DNA of 64,000 nt from Benincasa hispida (Eukaryota; Streptophyta; Magnoliopsida; Cucurbitales; Cucurbitaceae), in assembly GCF_009727055.1 (NCBI RefSeq), contig NC_052359.1, positions 22,038,301-22,102,300 of the forward strand. Reading direction: 5' to 3'. The position numbers and the translations under genes are program-made. This document shows positions 21,640-32,952 of the stretch, one piece after another (within the stretch, counting starts at the first letter, position 1; each line of letters starts with the position of its first letter). The notes beneath the pieces are model-generated. The model made no database searches, was not told the DNA's origin, and saw nothing but the letters and a program-made list of their open reading frames with translations.

Positions 21640-23435
21640 TATTGGATTTTATGTCCTAAAACTCGTAGTTTGTAAATTGATAAACATATTCTGTTTTGTT
21701 TTTTCGATAAAATTGTTATTGAAATTGTAATCTTGAATCCAATAAACTAAGGTCCTGAGGCTATTTAATGTAGTTTGAACTTTATGTAGTGACATAAATG
21801 TGGATCAAGTTCAAATATATAGCCAAAATGGTCTGTAGTATATGAATAAGGTTGGGCACCTTATTCTGGGGACACTATGGATGCGGCCCATTTTGTAGTT
21901 AGTACAAACGATGTGATCCTAAATCGTTCATGTGGAGACATGAAAGTGGAGGCATCCTATATAAAGAGTTTACATAAGACTGTACCATGAAATAGTCACT
22001 TTTTATGTTCTAAACGCCGTTTTATGTATAAAACTGACTATTTCATTAATTGATGACCTAGGTAAATTAATCTTAATCCTGAGCTAACTATGAACTTCTA
22101 TTCACTCGGAATTATCCTTAGATACGCATAGGTGAGGGCAGCTCATTATCGTTGGCCCAATAAGCCTCCCATTTCAGGGGTAAGATCAGGTGGATAGCTT
22201 GGAACATAGGGTGCAAGATGGAATTCACTCCTACCCGTTATGGGGATAGTAGATAGGTTGTAACCTTTAGTATTGAATCCATGTCTTGAACAAGGGGACC
22301 CACCCTCTCCTTGGCCCGAGAGGGGTTCGGTTTATAGGTTGGACCTTAAACCAATTGTTCATTAGAGGATCAGTGGAACTTAAGGAACAAGATGTAGTCT
22401 TGGGGGTAAAACGATTTTTATGACCCAAACGAGATTACGAACAACCTGTGAAGGATTAGCTTACTAATCATGGTTATATCATATGGACACAGATATATCT
22501 ATAGTGAAGAGAGTGCAACTACGGAACTATAGTGGAATGACCCGTGAGTTAACGAATGTTGATTAGCTCCGTCTAAAGAGTTTAACCAGCTAATCTTGGA
22601 TCGTTGGAGCTCATGATCTATAGGTCCATTAGGTTCTCCTACTAGCTCATATGGAATAAACTTAGAACAATTTGATAGAATAATTCGAATTGTTCAAATT
22701 ACGTAAAGAGAGAGAAACCGACAAGTATATGTGATATAGTGGTCGGTTTTTCAGTTTAGAGATACAGCTTTAATATTTAAATGTGATTTGAATATCAAGA
22801 ATATGAATATGTTCATATTCGGAAGCTCGAAAATAATGGAAATGCTCAAAGATGTAAAAAGTCAAAGAGTTGACTTTTAACTTTGAAAAGTAAAAATTTG
22901 ACGGCCTTTATATTCAAATGTGATTTGAATTTCGAGAAAATGAATATGGATTCATGCTCGGGAGGTCAAAATTAGTCAACACGAAAAAAATCATAAAAAG
23001 TCAAAATGTTGACTTTTCGATCAAAGTTTGACTTTAACAAAATGACTATTTTGCCCTTTGACTAAAGTTAGTGGGAAAATCCAAACTTTTGTTGGATAAT
23101 TCCACTAACAAGATAGTGGGCTAGGTGTTGGCTTATAGTGAAGACATCAAGCCCACTTAGATAGTGGATTTTGAGGTGTTGGGTTTTTATGAACTTGTTT
23201 CATGCAATTGTTGTATGGCTTTTTTCTATAAATTTGGGCTTTCAAATTGGATGAAAAACTTTTGCAATTTTTGCAAAATTTATTTTCTAAAATTGGGCTG
23301 AAAAAATAAAAACTCAACCCAAAAAATCCATCTCCTATTTCCATCTCTTTCTCTCTCTCGATTTCTTCATCCATCGGGTCCCACAATCCGGTTCTAAGTC
23401 CAAAGGATAGTAGGTCAGCTCTAGTGGTTGTTCAG
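21640..23435 (+). repeat. 5' LTR of copia element B (3' end lost in a gap)
   Basis: It aligns along its whole length with 28314-30271 until the Ns begin at 23436, about 165 bp before the expected LTR end. It contains the W-box cluster (about 22860-23060) and a TATAAAT box (23227-23233). Confidence 0.88.
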
Positions 23436-23489
23436 NNNNNNNNNNNNNNNNNNNNNNNNNNNNNNNNNNNNNNNNNNNNNNNNNNNNNN
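23436..23489. other. Assembly gap of 54 Ns
   Basis: A run of 54 undetermined bases. The sequence on its right does not continue the LTR on its left. Confidence 0.99.
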
Positions 23490-26290
23490 AGAAGTCAACA
23501 TAAATATTAATGGCTACACGCTGTAAATCAATATATCCCGACATGGTTTGAGTATTCTATGAGCTCCGACTAAAAACATGTTTCAGTCAACTAAAATCAT
23601 ATTAACGCTTTGCCTTAGCTTCGGGGGCTTGGGGAGCCTGAGGACATGCCATCAGTTATAGCAAATCTCTCAGATCATCTATAATTACTAGTGTTTTGAT
23701 ACAAATTTGGTTTTTCCCATGTGAGATAGTTGTTACATCGTTTCAAGAAAACGATTTTTAGATAAAGCTAATAGTTGAGAAAACTAAAGAGTCTAGTTCA
23801 TGCTGAAAAAGAAAAAATCCGAGTTGACACAGTTTTAAGTTTTAATATCTAAACTATTAAATCGATCCTGTTGTAGTATTTTACTATAACAGAATCCCGA
23901 GATTTAGTATGCTATAAGATGGGCGCTAAAATATATACACTAATTAAATAACCTATCCACGTAGATAGCGTTGGTTGCTCCCTTCTCACTGAATTCGTAT
24001 ATTTTTAGACTAATGGTTGCAAGGTATAGACGCGAATCGTATATTTTCAGAATTTTTAGTGAGAGAGAGTCCATATATGATGCTCAATCACGTCTTAGTT
24101 GAAGGAGCGTGTTACGACAGAGTGCATCAGTAGTATTTATTTTAGCCTTTTACGCATTGTTTGGGCAACTCACTAAGCACGAGCATTAGCGTGGGGTTAC
24201 TAACATATAGCATGATCGACTTGTGCCGCTGATAATCGATACGAAGGCACGTCCGCCGAAATTATACCGTGCTTTTATTCTTATAACATTTTTATTATCC
24301 TCGATGCACGACTTTTGAGGTTTGTCTCTGAGTGGTAACTTTTTACTAAACACTTTGTGTCAAACGCATCGTAAAGTTCCCGTTCTATAAAGTTGGTGTT
24401 CCTAACGATAGTTGCTTATTTTAGGGAACGCCGCTTGCCATTTGTGCCAGAAAGGTCAGCGCACCAAGAATTCATTCGAATGGCGTACCTCGTGTCTCAT
24501 CGCCTCTAAGTAAAGGCTACCACGGGAGATCAGATTGCTTTAAAGTGGATACGCAATATAGGCATCTATGGGAGGCATTGAGATAAAACGATTATGAGAC
24601 GCAAGGACTTGGAGCGAGGGTTAGTTGAGTCCGCTTTCTGTGTAGACGATCACGGGGATTTGGCTAGCACGAGTGGTTGGAGAACGCGTTGCTTCACACT
24701 TTAGATGTTTCAATCATACTCATAGTTCAGCGGAGGCTGTTTTTTTTTGTAACCAGTTAATTACTCCCTGTTATAGGTTTGTCTTCGAGAGAGTAAATAG
24801 CATTAGCTTTAGTTTTGTGGCAATTTGAGGCACATTTTTTTATACCCGGTTTCATCAACATTTTTTATTGCTAATGGCAAAAGTGTTTGACATATACGTG
24901 GTAAAATCGGCGTAACCGTTAGCGTTGGGCTGCAATTGTATATTTCATGCTATCATTCATGTATGGATAGACATGTTATCGATAACATCTTAGTCATGGA
25001 CAGAAAATTGATCGGGATGACAAAGCTATTTAGTGCAATGCATGGCATGAGAATAATAATAGAGAAGCTAATATTTGACACATGCAGTGAGCATAATTCA
25101 TGCATTCATCCTTTTATTATAAATGTTACTAGTCTAAGGGTGAATAGGAACAATGCATGTTGTGCTTGTTATCATTGTTTTGTTGGGGCAATTTGTATAA
25201 GCTGTCCTATAAATAAATAGGGAAAGGAAGTAGGCATAACATAGAATAGGGGAACATGATGCCGATTAAGCATATTGTTGTTTGGGACGACCAATTTAGG
25301 ATGTTTATTTAATCGTTTATGAATGCCTTTTGTCTTATGTGTCTCTACGCATTTCGTGTTATTGAGTCTTAATGGTTGTGTATATTTCTGTTAATATATC
25401 TATTCCTTGCTAATTAAACCTTTTGAGTGCACGTTTATAGACAATGATAATTTACAAACTAAATATCAATAAGAAAGAGTTGCATGGGCAGCACATATAG
25501 GTGAATCATCCAAAAGTTTTTTAAAAAGGGCTTTTTAAAATTGAATGGAGGGGAATAATAGGAGCACGTATTCCGGCTCAGTTCACACATGGTTCAAGGG
25601 AATGCGTTTCAGTAACCATTAGATTAATCTTATTTAAAACGATCGTTATTAATCAGGCATTTAAATTGATTAGCATAAAAAGATTAAAATTTGTCTTTTA
25701 AGCACTTATCTATAAAGAGGGCTAAGGCATACGAATTGGGTCAGGCGCCTGTGTTATAAAATGTATAACTATACAGTGCATTTCGATTAGGTCTTAATGT
25801 TCCTTTAGAGCTGATTGACGCTGAGGGACTTAAAGGTCATTCTTGGTTTTCTCTAGCTGTAACTGTGTTTCTAGGACGGTGTAGGGTATAACAATAACTA
25901 AGTACTGGAATGAGGTGCGGCCGCCTGATATCGCCCGATTCGGCTACTTAAATATAAATCCCGAAGTCTATCATAGAGGTGATCTATTCACAGCGTGAGA
26001 AGTCCTGTGTGACACAGGATGGCTACTGTATAACTGGAATTTTTAACCCCTACGATGTCTAGTGATAACAAATATTTATTACCTACTCATACACGCTCAC
26101 GATGGCATGGCTCATAAAACCGATTTAACCTAACTCAGACAACGACTCGACTTCCAGGTAGTAGGTGTTCTGTGAGTCGTCAAATTAAAAACCTTCGACC
26201 TTAGTCATCTTATCTAACTTTTTGCCAAGATCTTGTCGGGTGAGTTTTCTTGTAACTTCGGTTTTACAAGATATCGACCCTTTTTTTTTA
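23490..26290. other. Unassigned block with unusual composition
   Basis: I see no similarity to any other part of the window and no ORF with recognisable motifs; the longest is 94 codons (24936-25220), Cys-rich but without a pattern I know. CpG is not depleted: by hand I count about 40 CpG in 24001-24720, close to random expectation, whereas copia LTR sequence nearby is clearly poorer. It sits where the coding region of element B should be, next to a gap. It could be foreign or misplaced sequence, gap filler, or old unique DNA. I cannot name it. Confidence 0.5.
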
Positions 26291-27357
26291 TGAAAAATGG
26301 GATTGCTCGATGGTTAACCCTAAGTGAGCAATATCTTTTTGTAATTATAGATTTTAAGAAGTCTAGTTATTTTATAACAATTATAAATAATTATAACAAT
26401 TATAAACCCTAGAGCATTCATCTATAACATAATTCCTTCAAACAAAGATGCTTTAAATATAACACTTAATATTAAAACTAAGTATGCATAGTATATATTT
26501 TATAACACTTATAACATATACAAATCTCATGTCACATGCTTTTCCTATGGTGGGATTTTAAAACTATATGGCATACCATATGCATCACACATAATCAAAC
26601 AACATCATACATCACATGTATAATAAGTAACCAACACTAAAGTTCGACCGATTTTGGCATTAAAAACAAATAAATAACTAATTTATTATAGAAATCAGCA
26701 ATCAGCTTCCCGGAATCGGCTTCAAACACTTTGACCATCTTGGAACCGCTTAGAAACCACTCGAACCGACCTAAAACACCTAAAAACCAACGTGAAACCG
26801 GCAAAACAGCACCGATTCTGACACTGGCACGACTGTCCTGAGAACCAACGCGTTGGCGCAGCTTCAACAGTAGCGCGGGCGGGTCGCGGTCGAACGAAAA
26901 TTCGCAGCGCGCAGCTGGTAGCGCGAGCAGGCAACGGCCGAACTGAGGTTGGCGCACGCAGCTGCTTTCGGGCGAAGAAATCGAGTTGGGTCGCAGAATG
27001 GGCCAGAGCCCTTATGTCGACAGCTAGCGGTGCGTGGGCTACCTCCAAACCGGTGGATCTCGGGCTGGCGGGTCGGTTTCGTCGGGTCTATTGGCTAAAA
27101 CGGGTCCCTGGAAAGCAAAATCCCTTCAAAACAATTGAGCATAATTAAAGCAAATCCTGATGCCCATATTGAAAATGGAACATGAGACATACGAGGTGGG
27201 AATATAAGGAACTAATTTACACTTTCATTACTTCTAATTTAAAGGAAAATAGCATGCAAATCCCTAAATTATTATTAGAGTTTTTTTTTTAGAAAAATTA
27301 CTTGTAAGCTCCCGAAACGCTTTCATTCTCCGACCTGAACACGAAGAACAGAACACT
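26291..27357 (-). repeat. Copia leader, primer-binding region and LTR end in inverted orientation
   Basis: 27172-27357 is the last ~185 bp of a B-family LTR on the minus strand, followed leftward by a degenerate primer-binding site ('GGGCATCAGGAT' on the minus strand, about 27155-27168) and a leader rich in 'ATAACACTTATA' motifs and a GC-rich stretch (26800-27060). The leader resembles that of element E (42690-43310). The orientation is opposite to element B, and the LTR piece begins almost exactly where the 5' LTR of B is cut at 23435. This suggests an inverted contig. ORFs of 106 and 108 codons in the GC-rich part have no support. Confidence 0.6.
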
Positions 27358-28180
27358 AGCCATGTCTCAAGCAACTTATATAGACAAAATGTTGTCTAGG
27401 TATAAGATGCAGAATTCCAAAAGAGGTATGTTACCTTACAGATATGGAATTCATTTGTCAAAGGATCAATGTCCTAAGACACCTCAAGAGGTTGAGGATA
27501 TGAGACACATTCCCTATGCTTCTACAGTAAGGAGCCTGATGTATACAATGTTATGTATTAGACCTGATATATGCTACGTAGAAGGGATAGTCAGTAAGTA
27601 TCAGTCCAATCCTGGATATGATCATTGGACTACCGTTAAAAATATCCTCAAGTATCTTAAGAGAACGAGGAACTAAATGCTCGTGTATGGTACTAAGGAT
27701 TTGATCCTTACTGGATACACTGACTCTGATTTTCAAATCGATAAAGATGAAAGAAAATCTACATCGGGATCAGTGTTCATTCTGAATGGAGGAGTAGTAG
27801 TGTGGAGAAGTGTGAAGCAAAACTGTATTGCGGACTCCACAATGGAAGCTGAATACGTAGCTGCATGTGAAGTGGCAAAGGAAGCAGTATGGTTGAGGAA
27901 ATTCTTGACAGATTTGGAAGTCGTTCCAAATATGCATCTACCTATCACCCTATATTATGATAATAGTGGTGCAGTTGCAAATTCAAGAGAACCAAGAAGC
28001 CACAAGTGCAGCAAGCATATTGAGCGTAAATACCATCTGATCCAAGAGATTGTATATCGTGGAGATGTTGTAGTAACCTAGATATCTTCTAAGAAAAACA
28101 TTGTTGATCCTTTTACAAAGGCTCTCATGACTAAAGTGTTTGAAGGTCACCTACAGAGTCTAGGTCTACGAAGTTTGTAA
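27358..28180 (+). pseudogene. Copia element B: reverse transcriptase C-terminus and RNase H
   Basis: One plus-strand frame runs from the RT connection region ('SQATYIDKMLSRYKMQNSKR') through 'GYTDSDFQ' and '[20 protein letters not shown]' to a stop at 28178-28180. It carries two internal stops in the same frame, TAA at 27674-27676 and TAG at 28079-28081. RNase H acidic residues (Asp of 'YTDSDF', Glu of 'MEAEY', Asp of 'YYDNSGA') are visible. The upstream part with the YVDD box is absent. It is a relic of the polyprotein end, in the normal place before the 3' LTR. Confidence 0.88.
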
Positions 28181-28313
28181 ACTAGGACAAGTGGGAGAAC
28201 TTTTGGGTATATGCCCTAGTTTATTATATTCATATGTTTATTGTACTCATATGTTTCTCACTTAAATTCAACACTGTGATACTCCACTAGGAGTTTTAGT
28301 CCAAGTAGGAGTT

Positions 28314-30271
28314 TGTTGGATTTTATGTCCTAAAACTCGTAGTTTGTAAATTGATAAACATATTCTGTGTTTTTTTTTCAACAAAATTGTTATTGAAATT
28401 GTAATCTTGAATCCAATAAACTAAGGTCTTGAGGCTATTTAATGTAGTTTGAACTTTATATAGTAAATGTGGATCAAGTTCAAATATATAGCCAAAATGG
28501 TCTATAGTATATAAATAAGGTTGGGTGCCTTATTCTGGGGACACTATGGATGCGGCCCATTTTGTAGTTAGTACAAACGATGTGATCCTAAATTGTTCAT
28601 GTGGAGACATGAAAGTGGGGGAAGCCTATGTAAAGAGTTTACATAAGATTGTACCATGAAATAGTCACTTTTTACATTCTAAATGCCGTTTTATGTATAA
28701 AACTAACTATTTCGTTAATAAATGACCCAGGTAACTTAATCTTAATCTTGAGCTAACTATGAAATCCTGTTCACTCAAAATTATCCTTAGATCTACATAG
28801 GTGAGGGCAGCTTATTATCGATGGCCTAATAAGCCTTCTATTTCAGGGGTAAGTTCAGTTGGATAGCTGGGAACATAGGGTGCAAGACGGAATTCACTCC
28901 TACCCATTATAGGGATAGTAGATAGGTTGTTCCCTTTAGTACTGAATCTAGGTTTTGAACAAGGGGCTTTACCCTCTCCTTGGCCCGAAAGGGGTTCGGT
29001 TTATAGGTTGGACCTTAAACCAATTGTTCATTAGAGGATCAGTGAAACTTAAGGAATAAGATGTAGTCTTGGGGGTAAAACAGTTTTTATGACCCAGCCG
29101 AGATTACAAACAACCTGTGAAGGATTAGCTTACTAATCATGGTTATATCATATGGACACAGATATATCTATAGTGAAGGGAGTGTAACTACGAGACTATA
29201 GTGGAATGACCGTGAGTTAACGAATGTGATTAGCTCCATCTAAAGAGTTTAGCCTCCTAATCTCTGATCGTTGGAGCCCATGATCTATAGGTCTATTAGG
29301 TTCCCCTACTAGCTCATATGAAATAAACTTAGAACAGTACGATAGAATAATTCGAATTATTCGAATTAGGTGAAGAGAGAGAAACCGACAAGTATATGTG
29401 ATATAGTGGTCGATTTTTTAGTTTAGAGATACAGCTTTAATATTTAAATGTGATTTAAATATCAAGAATATGAATACGTTCATATTCCGAAGCTCGAAAA
29501 TAATGGAAATGGTCAAAAAAGTGTAAAAAGTCAAAGAGTTGACTTTTGACTTTGAAAAGTCAAACTTTGACCGACGTTATACTCAAATGTGATTTAAATT
29601 TCGAGAAAATGAAATGCGGATTCATGCTCGGGAGGTCAAAATTAGTTAACACGGAAAAAATCATAAAAAGTCAAAATGTTGACTTTTTGGTCAAAGTTTG
29701 ACTTTGGCAAAATGACTATTTTGCCCTTTGACTAAAGTTAGTGGGAAAATCTAAACTTTTGTTGGATAATTCCACTAACAAGATAGTGGGCTAGGTGTTG
29801 GCTTATAGTGGAGATATCAAGCCCACTTAGCTAGTGAATTTTGAGGTGTTGGGTTTTTATGAATTTGTTTCATGCAATTGTTACATGGCTTTTTTCTATA
29901 AATTTGGACTTTCAAATTGGATGAAAAATTTTTGCAATTTTTACAAAATTTAGTTTCTAAAATTAGGCTGAAAAAATAAAAACCCAACCCAAAAAATCCA
30001 TCTCCTATTTCCATCTCTTTCTCTCTCTTGATTTCTTCATCCATCGGGCCCCACAATCCGGTTCTAAGTCCAAAGTATAGTAGGTCAACTCTAGTGGTTT
30101 TCCGGTTCATATTCGGGTGGAGATGAAAGCGTTTTGGGAGCTTCAAAGGTAATTTTTCCAAAAAAAATCCTAATTAATTAATTTATGGTTGCATTCTATT
30201 TTCCTTTTAATTAGAAGCAATTAGAGTGTAATTAGTTCCTTATTCCGCTGCGTATGTCTTATGTTCCATCA
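28314..30271 (+). repeat. 3' LTR of copia element B (1958 bp)
   Basis: It starts TGTTGGATTTTATGTCC and ends GTTCCATCA, followed by the CCAGC duplication. It is the most complete copy of the B family here. It contains a W-box cluster at about 29500-29720 and TATAAAT at 29897-29903, leaving roughly 370 bp for the transcribed R-U5 part. The 114-codon minus ORF at its end (29817-30161) is LTR sequence and not a supported gene. Confidence 0.92.
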
Positions 30272-30276
30272 CCAGC

Positions 30277-30590
30277 AAGATGTATTGTTGACCACAGAAC
30301 AGAGGGAAAGGTCCCATAAAATCAATGCCTCATACATAAAATAATTCGACTTCAAGTTTATTGTTCAGAGGCATTACGTCCCATGAGGATATATTACCTG
30401 TGCGTTGACAAGGGTCGCAGTTGAAAGCATACTCCCTTGCGTCCTTGAAGAGGGTAAACCAGAAATATCCACTTTGGAGAATGTTTGCAACGGTTATTTG
30501 CCCTCCAAAATGACCGTCCGTAAGGAGAATCATGACACTCAGCTAGGATGCTTTGATTCTCTCCTTCTGGAAGGCACCGACGCATGACGG
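30277..30590 (-). pseudogene. Gypsy element C: N-terminal half of integrase (zinc-binding and start of core)
   Basis: The minus strand contains the H2C2 zinc-binding region ('ECHDSPYG', then 'DGHFGG', and 'CDPCQRTG' near 30405-30430) and the beginning of the core ('IDFMGPFP', about 30310-30335), where the first catalytic Asp is visible. A frameshift near 30530 and a stop near 30330 interrupt it. It continues at 21634 beyond element B. Confidence 0.85.
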
Positions 30591-30600
30591 AGTCGGGACC

Positions 30601-32379
30601 TTATTTGTGAAGAAACGGTTCATCCCAAAAATAGAATTTGCTATCGTGAACAAGCCGTTTCTTTTGTTGAGAGTTGAAGTGCTCAGGGAATTGTTTGGTG
30701 GTCAAGTAATTAACAATGTCTGCATACCACGGTTCCCTATCTTCAACTTTGAATAATCCTTCATCAGGAAATGCATCTCTGATTTCATCTTCTTGGTATT
30801 GTATCTCCTGATTCTCTAATCTCGACAGGTGATCAGCCACCTGATTTCCAGTCCCCTTTCTGTCCTTGATGTCAATGTCGAATTCTTGTAAGAGCAGCAC
30901 CCGTCTGATTAACCTTGGTTTTGCATCCTTCCTGCTTATCAAGAACTTAATGGCTGAGTGATCTGTGTAGATGGTTGCTGACGCACCAACTAGATAAGAT
31001 CTAAATTTTTCAATTTCGAACATTACAGCCAACATTTCCTTCTTCGTAGTTGTGTAATGCTCCTGAGAGTCGTTTAAAGTCTTAGACGCATAGGAGATGG
31101 GGTGTATCAAGTTTCCTTTTTTCTACCCCAACATGGTTCCAACTGCAACGTCGCTTGCGTCACACATCAGAATGAAGGGTTGCATCTAGTTCGGTGCTAT
31201 TAGTATTGGAGTTGTAGTTAATGCATACTTCAATGTTTCAAATGTGTCATGATAGTCGTCATTAAATACATATGGCCGGTTCGCTTCTAATAGTGCGATC
31301 AGAGGACGAGCAATCTGAGAAAACCCTTTTACGAACCTTCTGTAGAAGCCTGCATGTCCTAGAAAACTTCCTAATGCCTTTACATTTGATGGCAGAGGAA
31401 GTTTGACTATGACATCAACTTTGGCTTCATCAACTTCCATTCCGGCTTTAAACATATTATGGCCCAAAACAATACCTTCAGTCACCATAAAGTGACATTT
31501 TTCCCAATTTAAAACAAGATTCATTTCCTCGCATCGCAAGGACAACCTTTAGGTTGTCTAAGCAAGACTGAAATGAGTCTCCAAAAACTGAAAAGTCGTC
31601 CGTAAAAACTTCAACGGTCTGTTCAAGGAAGTCTGAGAAAATTGCCATCATGCATCTTTGGAACGTTCCTGGTGCGTTGCACAGTCCGAAAGGCATGCGT
31701 CTGAACGCGAATGTTCTAAATGGGCATGTGAACATCGTCTTCTCTTGACCTTTCGGGTCGATAAGAATTTGGTTGTAGCCAGAGTATCCATCTAGAAAAT
31801 AATAGAATTCCTTTCCAACTAATCGATCAAGCATCTGGTCAATGAAGGGGAGAGGGAAGTGGCCCTTCTTGGTCGTCGCATTGAGTTTCCTATAATCCAT
31901 GCAAATGCACCAGCCCATGACAGTCCTTAAAGGGATGAGTTCGTTGTTACTGTTGACTATCACTGTTGTGCCTCCCTTTTTAGGGACGATTGAACTGGAC
32001 TTACCCAGCTGCTATCAGAGAAAGGATATATTACTCATGCGTCCAACCACTTAATGATCTCTTTCTTTACTACTTCTTCCATTATGGGATTTAGCCTATG
32101 CTGAGGCTCATATGATCTAGTCTTCCCCTCTTCTAGCCTAATTTTGTGCATGCAGTACGATGGGTTGATGCCACGAATGTCAACCAGCGTCCATCCTATT
32201 GCCCGTATCTGTTTTTGTAACATCTGCAAAAGAGAGCATTCATTAGGCTCAGAAAGATTAGCTGAAATAATTATAGGTAAAGTGTTATTTAATCCAAGAA
32301 AAGCATATTTAAGATTTTCAGGTAAAGGTTTCAATTCTAGTTCTGGTGGTTCCTCCAATGATGGATGCGCTGGCTTCAT
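30601..32379 (-). pseudogene. Gypsy element C: reverse transcriptase and RNase H
   Basis: From right to left the minus strand encodes the RT N-terminal part (32035-32379), the RT core (31478-31963) with 'CMDYRKLNATTKKGHFPLPF', 'FCNAPGTF'-type residues and the catalytic box, the thumb region with 'NWEKCHFMVTEGIVLGH' (31186-31545), and RNase H (30601-31110) with '[10 protein letters not shown]' and 'ADHLSRLE'. The catalytic box reads FTDD where this lineage normally has a hydrophobic residue before DD; both Asp are kept. Frame changes occur near 31990, 31500 and 31150. The motifs match the Athila branch of Ty3/gypsy. The ORF fragments are long compared with element D, so element C is the younger of the two. 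Confidence 0.9.
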
Positions 32380-32439
32380 CTACCGCTCACTCAGACTTGG
32401 CAGCTTGAGTTTCTTCATAGTTTCGTCCAATGCAAGGAC

Positions 32440-32910
32440 CTCACAAACTTAGTCCGCTTCTTCTTCAGGAAATTCCATTTTGTTAAGTTGACATTCTTCA
32501 TTATCTGGAAATTTTAATGCGTTTAACACATTAAATTTCATTTCTTGGTTATCTACACGCATGGTCAGTTCTTCCTTGTGCACGTCTATTAGTACTTTCC
32601 CAGTGGCAAGCAAGGGGCATTCAAGAATGATTGGTACATCCATGTCTGCTTCATAATCAAGGATGATGAAATCCACTAGGAATATGAATTTTTCAACTTT
32701 CACCAGAACATCCTTAATCTTTCCTTTAGGATATGTGATCGTTCTATCAACGAGTTGAAGCATTACAGAAGTGGGTTGCGCTTCACCAATTCCTAATTTC
32801 TTGAAAATTGAGAGTGGCATGAGGTTGATGTTTGCTCCCAGATCACACAGTGCATGTCCTACATCTAGCCCTCCGATTGAGCACGAGACTATGAAGCTTC
32901 CCGGATCCTT
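32440..32910 (-). pseudogene. Gypsy element C: aspartic protease
   Basis: The minus strand reads 'CSIGGLDVGHALCDLGANIN' and then 'LMPLSIFKKLGIG', with the CDLGA active-site region intact, then 'FIILDYEADMDVPIILE' about 60 codons later. It is one continuous ORF of 123 codons from the internal Met (32449-32820), extending upstream without a stop to at least 32900. It lies between gag and RT as expected. The catalytic Asp is present here, unlike element D. Confidence 0.85.
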
Positions 32911-32952
32911 CTGTTTCTTAGGTAATTTGTTGTTGACAAACGCATCACACTC

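Larger units (their letters stand above)
21640..30271 (+). mobile_element. Copia element B, nested in the integrase of element C
   Basis: Two directly repeated LTRs (21640-23435, truncated by a gap, and 28314-30271) flank an internal region with copia RT and RNase H sequence in plus orientation. CCAGC is duplicated at 21635-21639 and 30272-30276. The left end begins TATTGG rather than TGTTGG. Gag, protease, integrase and most of RT are missing, and the middle contains an inverted block and unassigned sequence (23490-27357). Confidence 0.88.

Noticed and set aside
24936..25220. 94-codon Cys-rich ORF in the unassigned block
   Set aside because: Cys spacing fits no zinc-finger or knottin pattern I know, and there is no promoter or splice evidence; expected by chance in A/T-rich DNA.
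26637..27048. Overlapping ORFs of 106 and 108 codons in a GC-rich stretch
   Set aside because: Both lie in the copia leader in different frames; GC-rich leader sequence lacks stops by chance.
29817..30161. 114-codon minus ORF, partly repeated at 23147-23386 and 7041-7271
   Set aside because: It lies antisense inside the LTR and recurs only because the LTR is repeated; frame is not kept in the copies.
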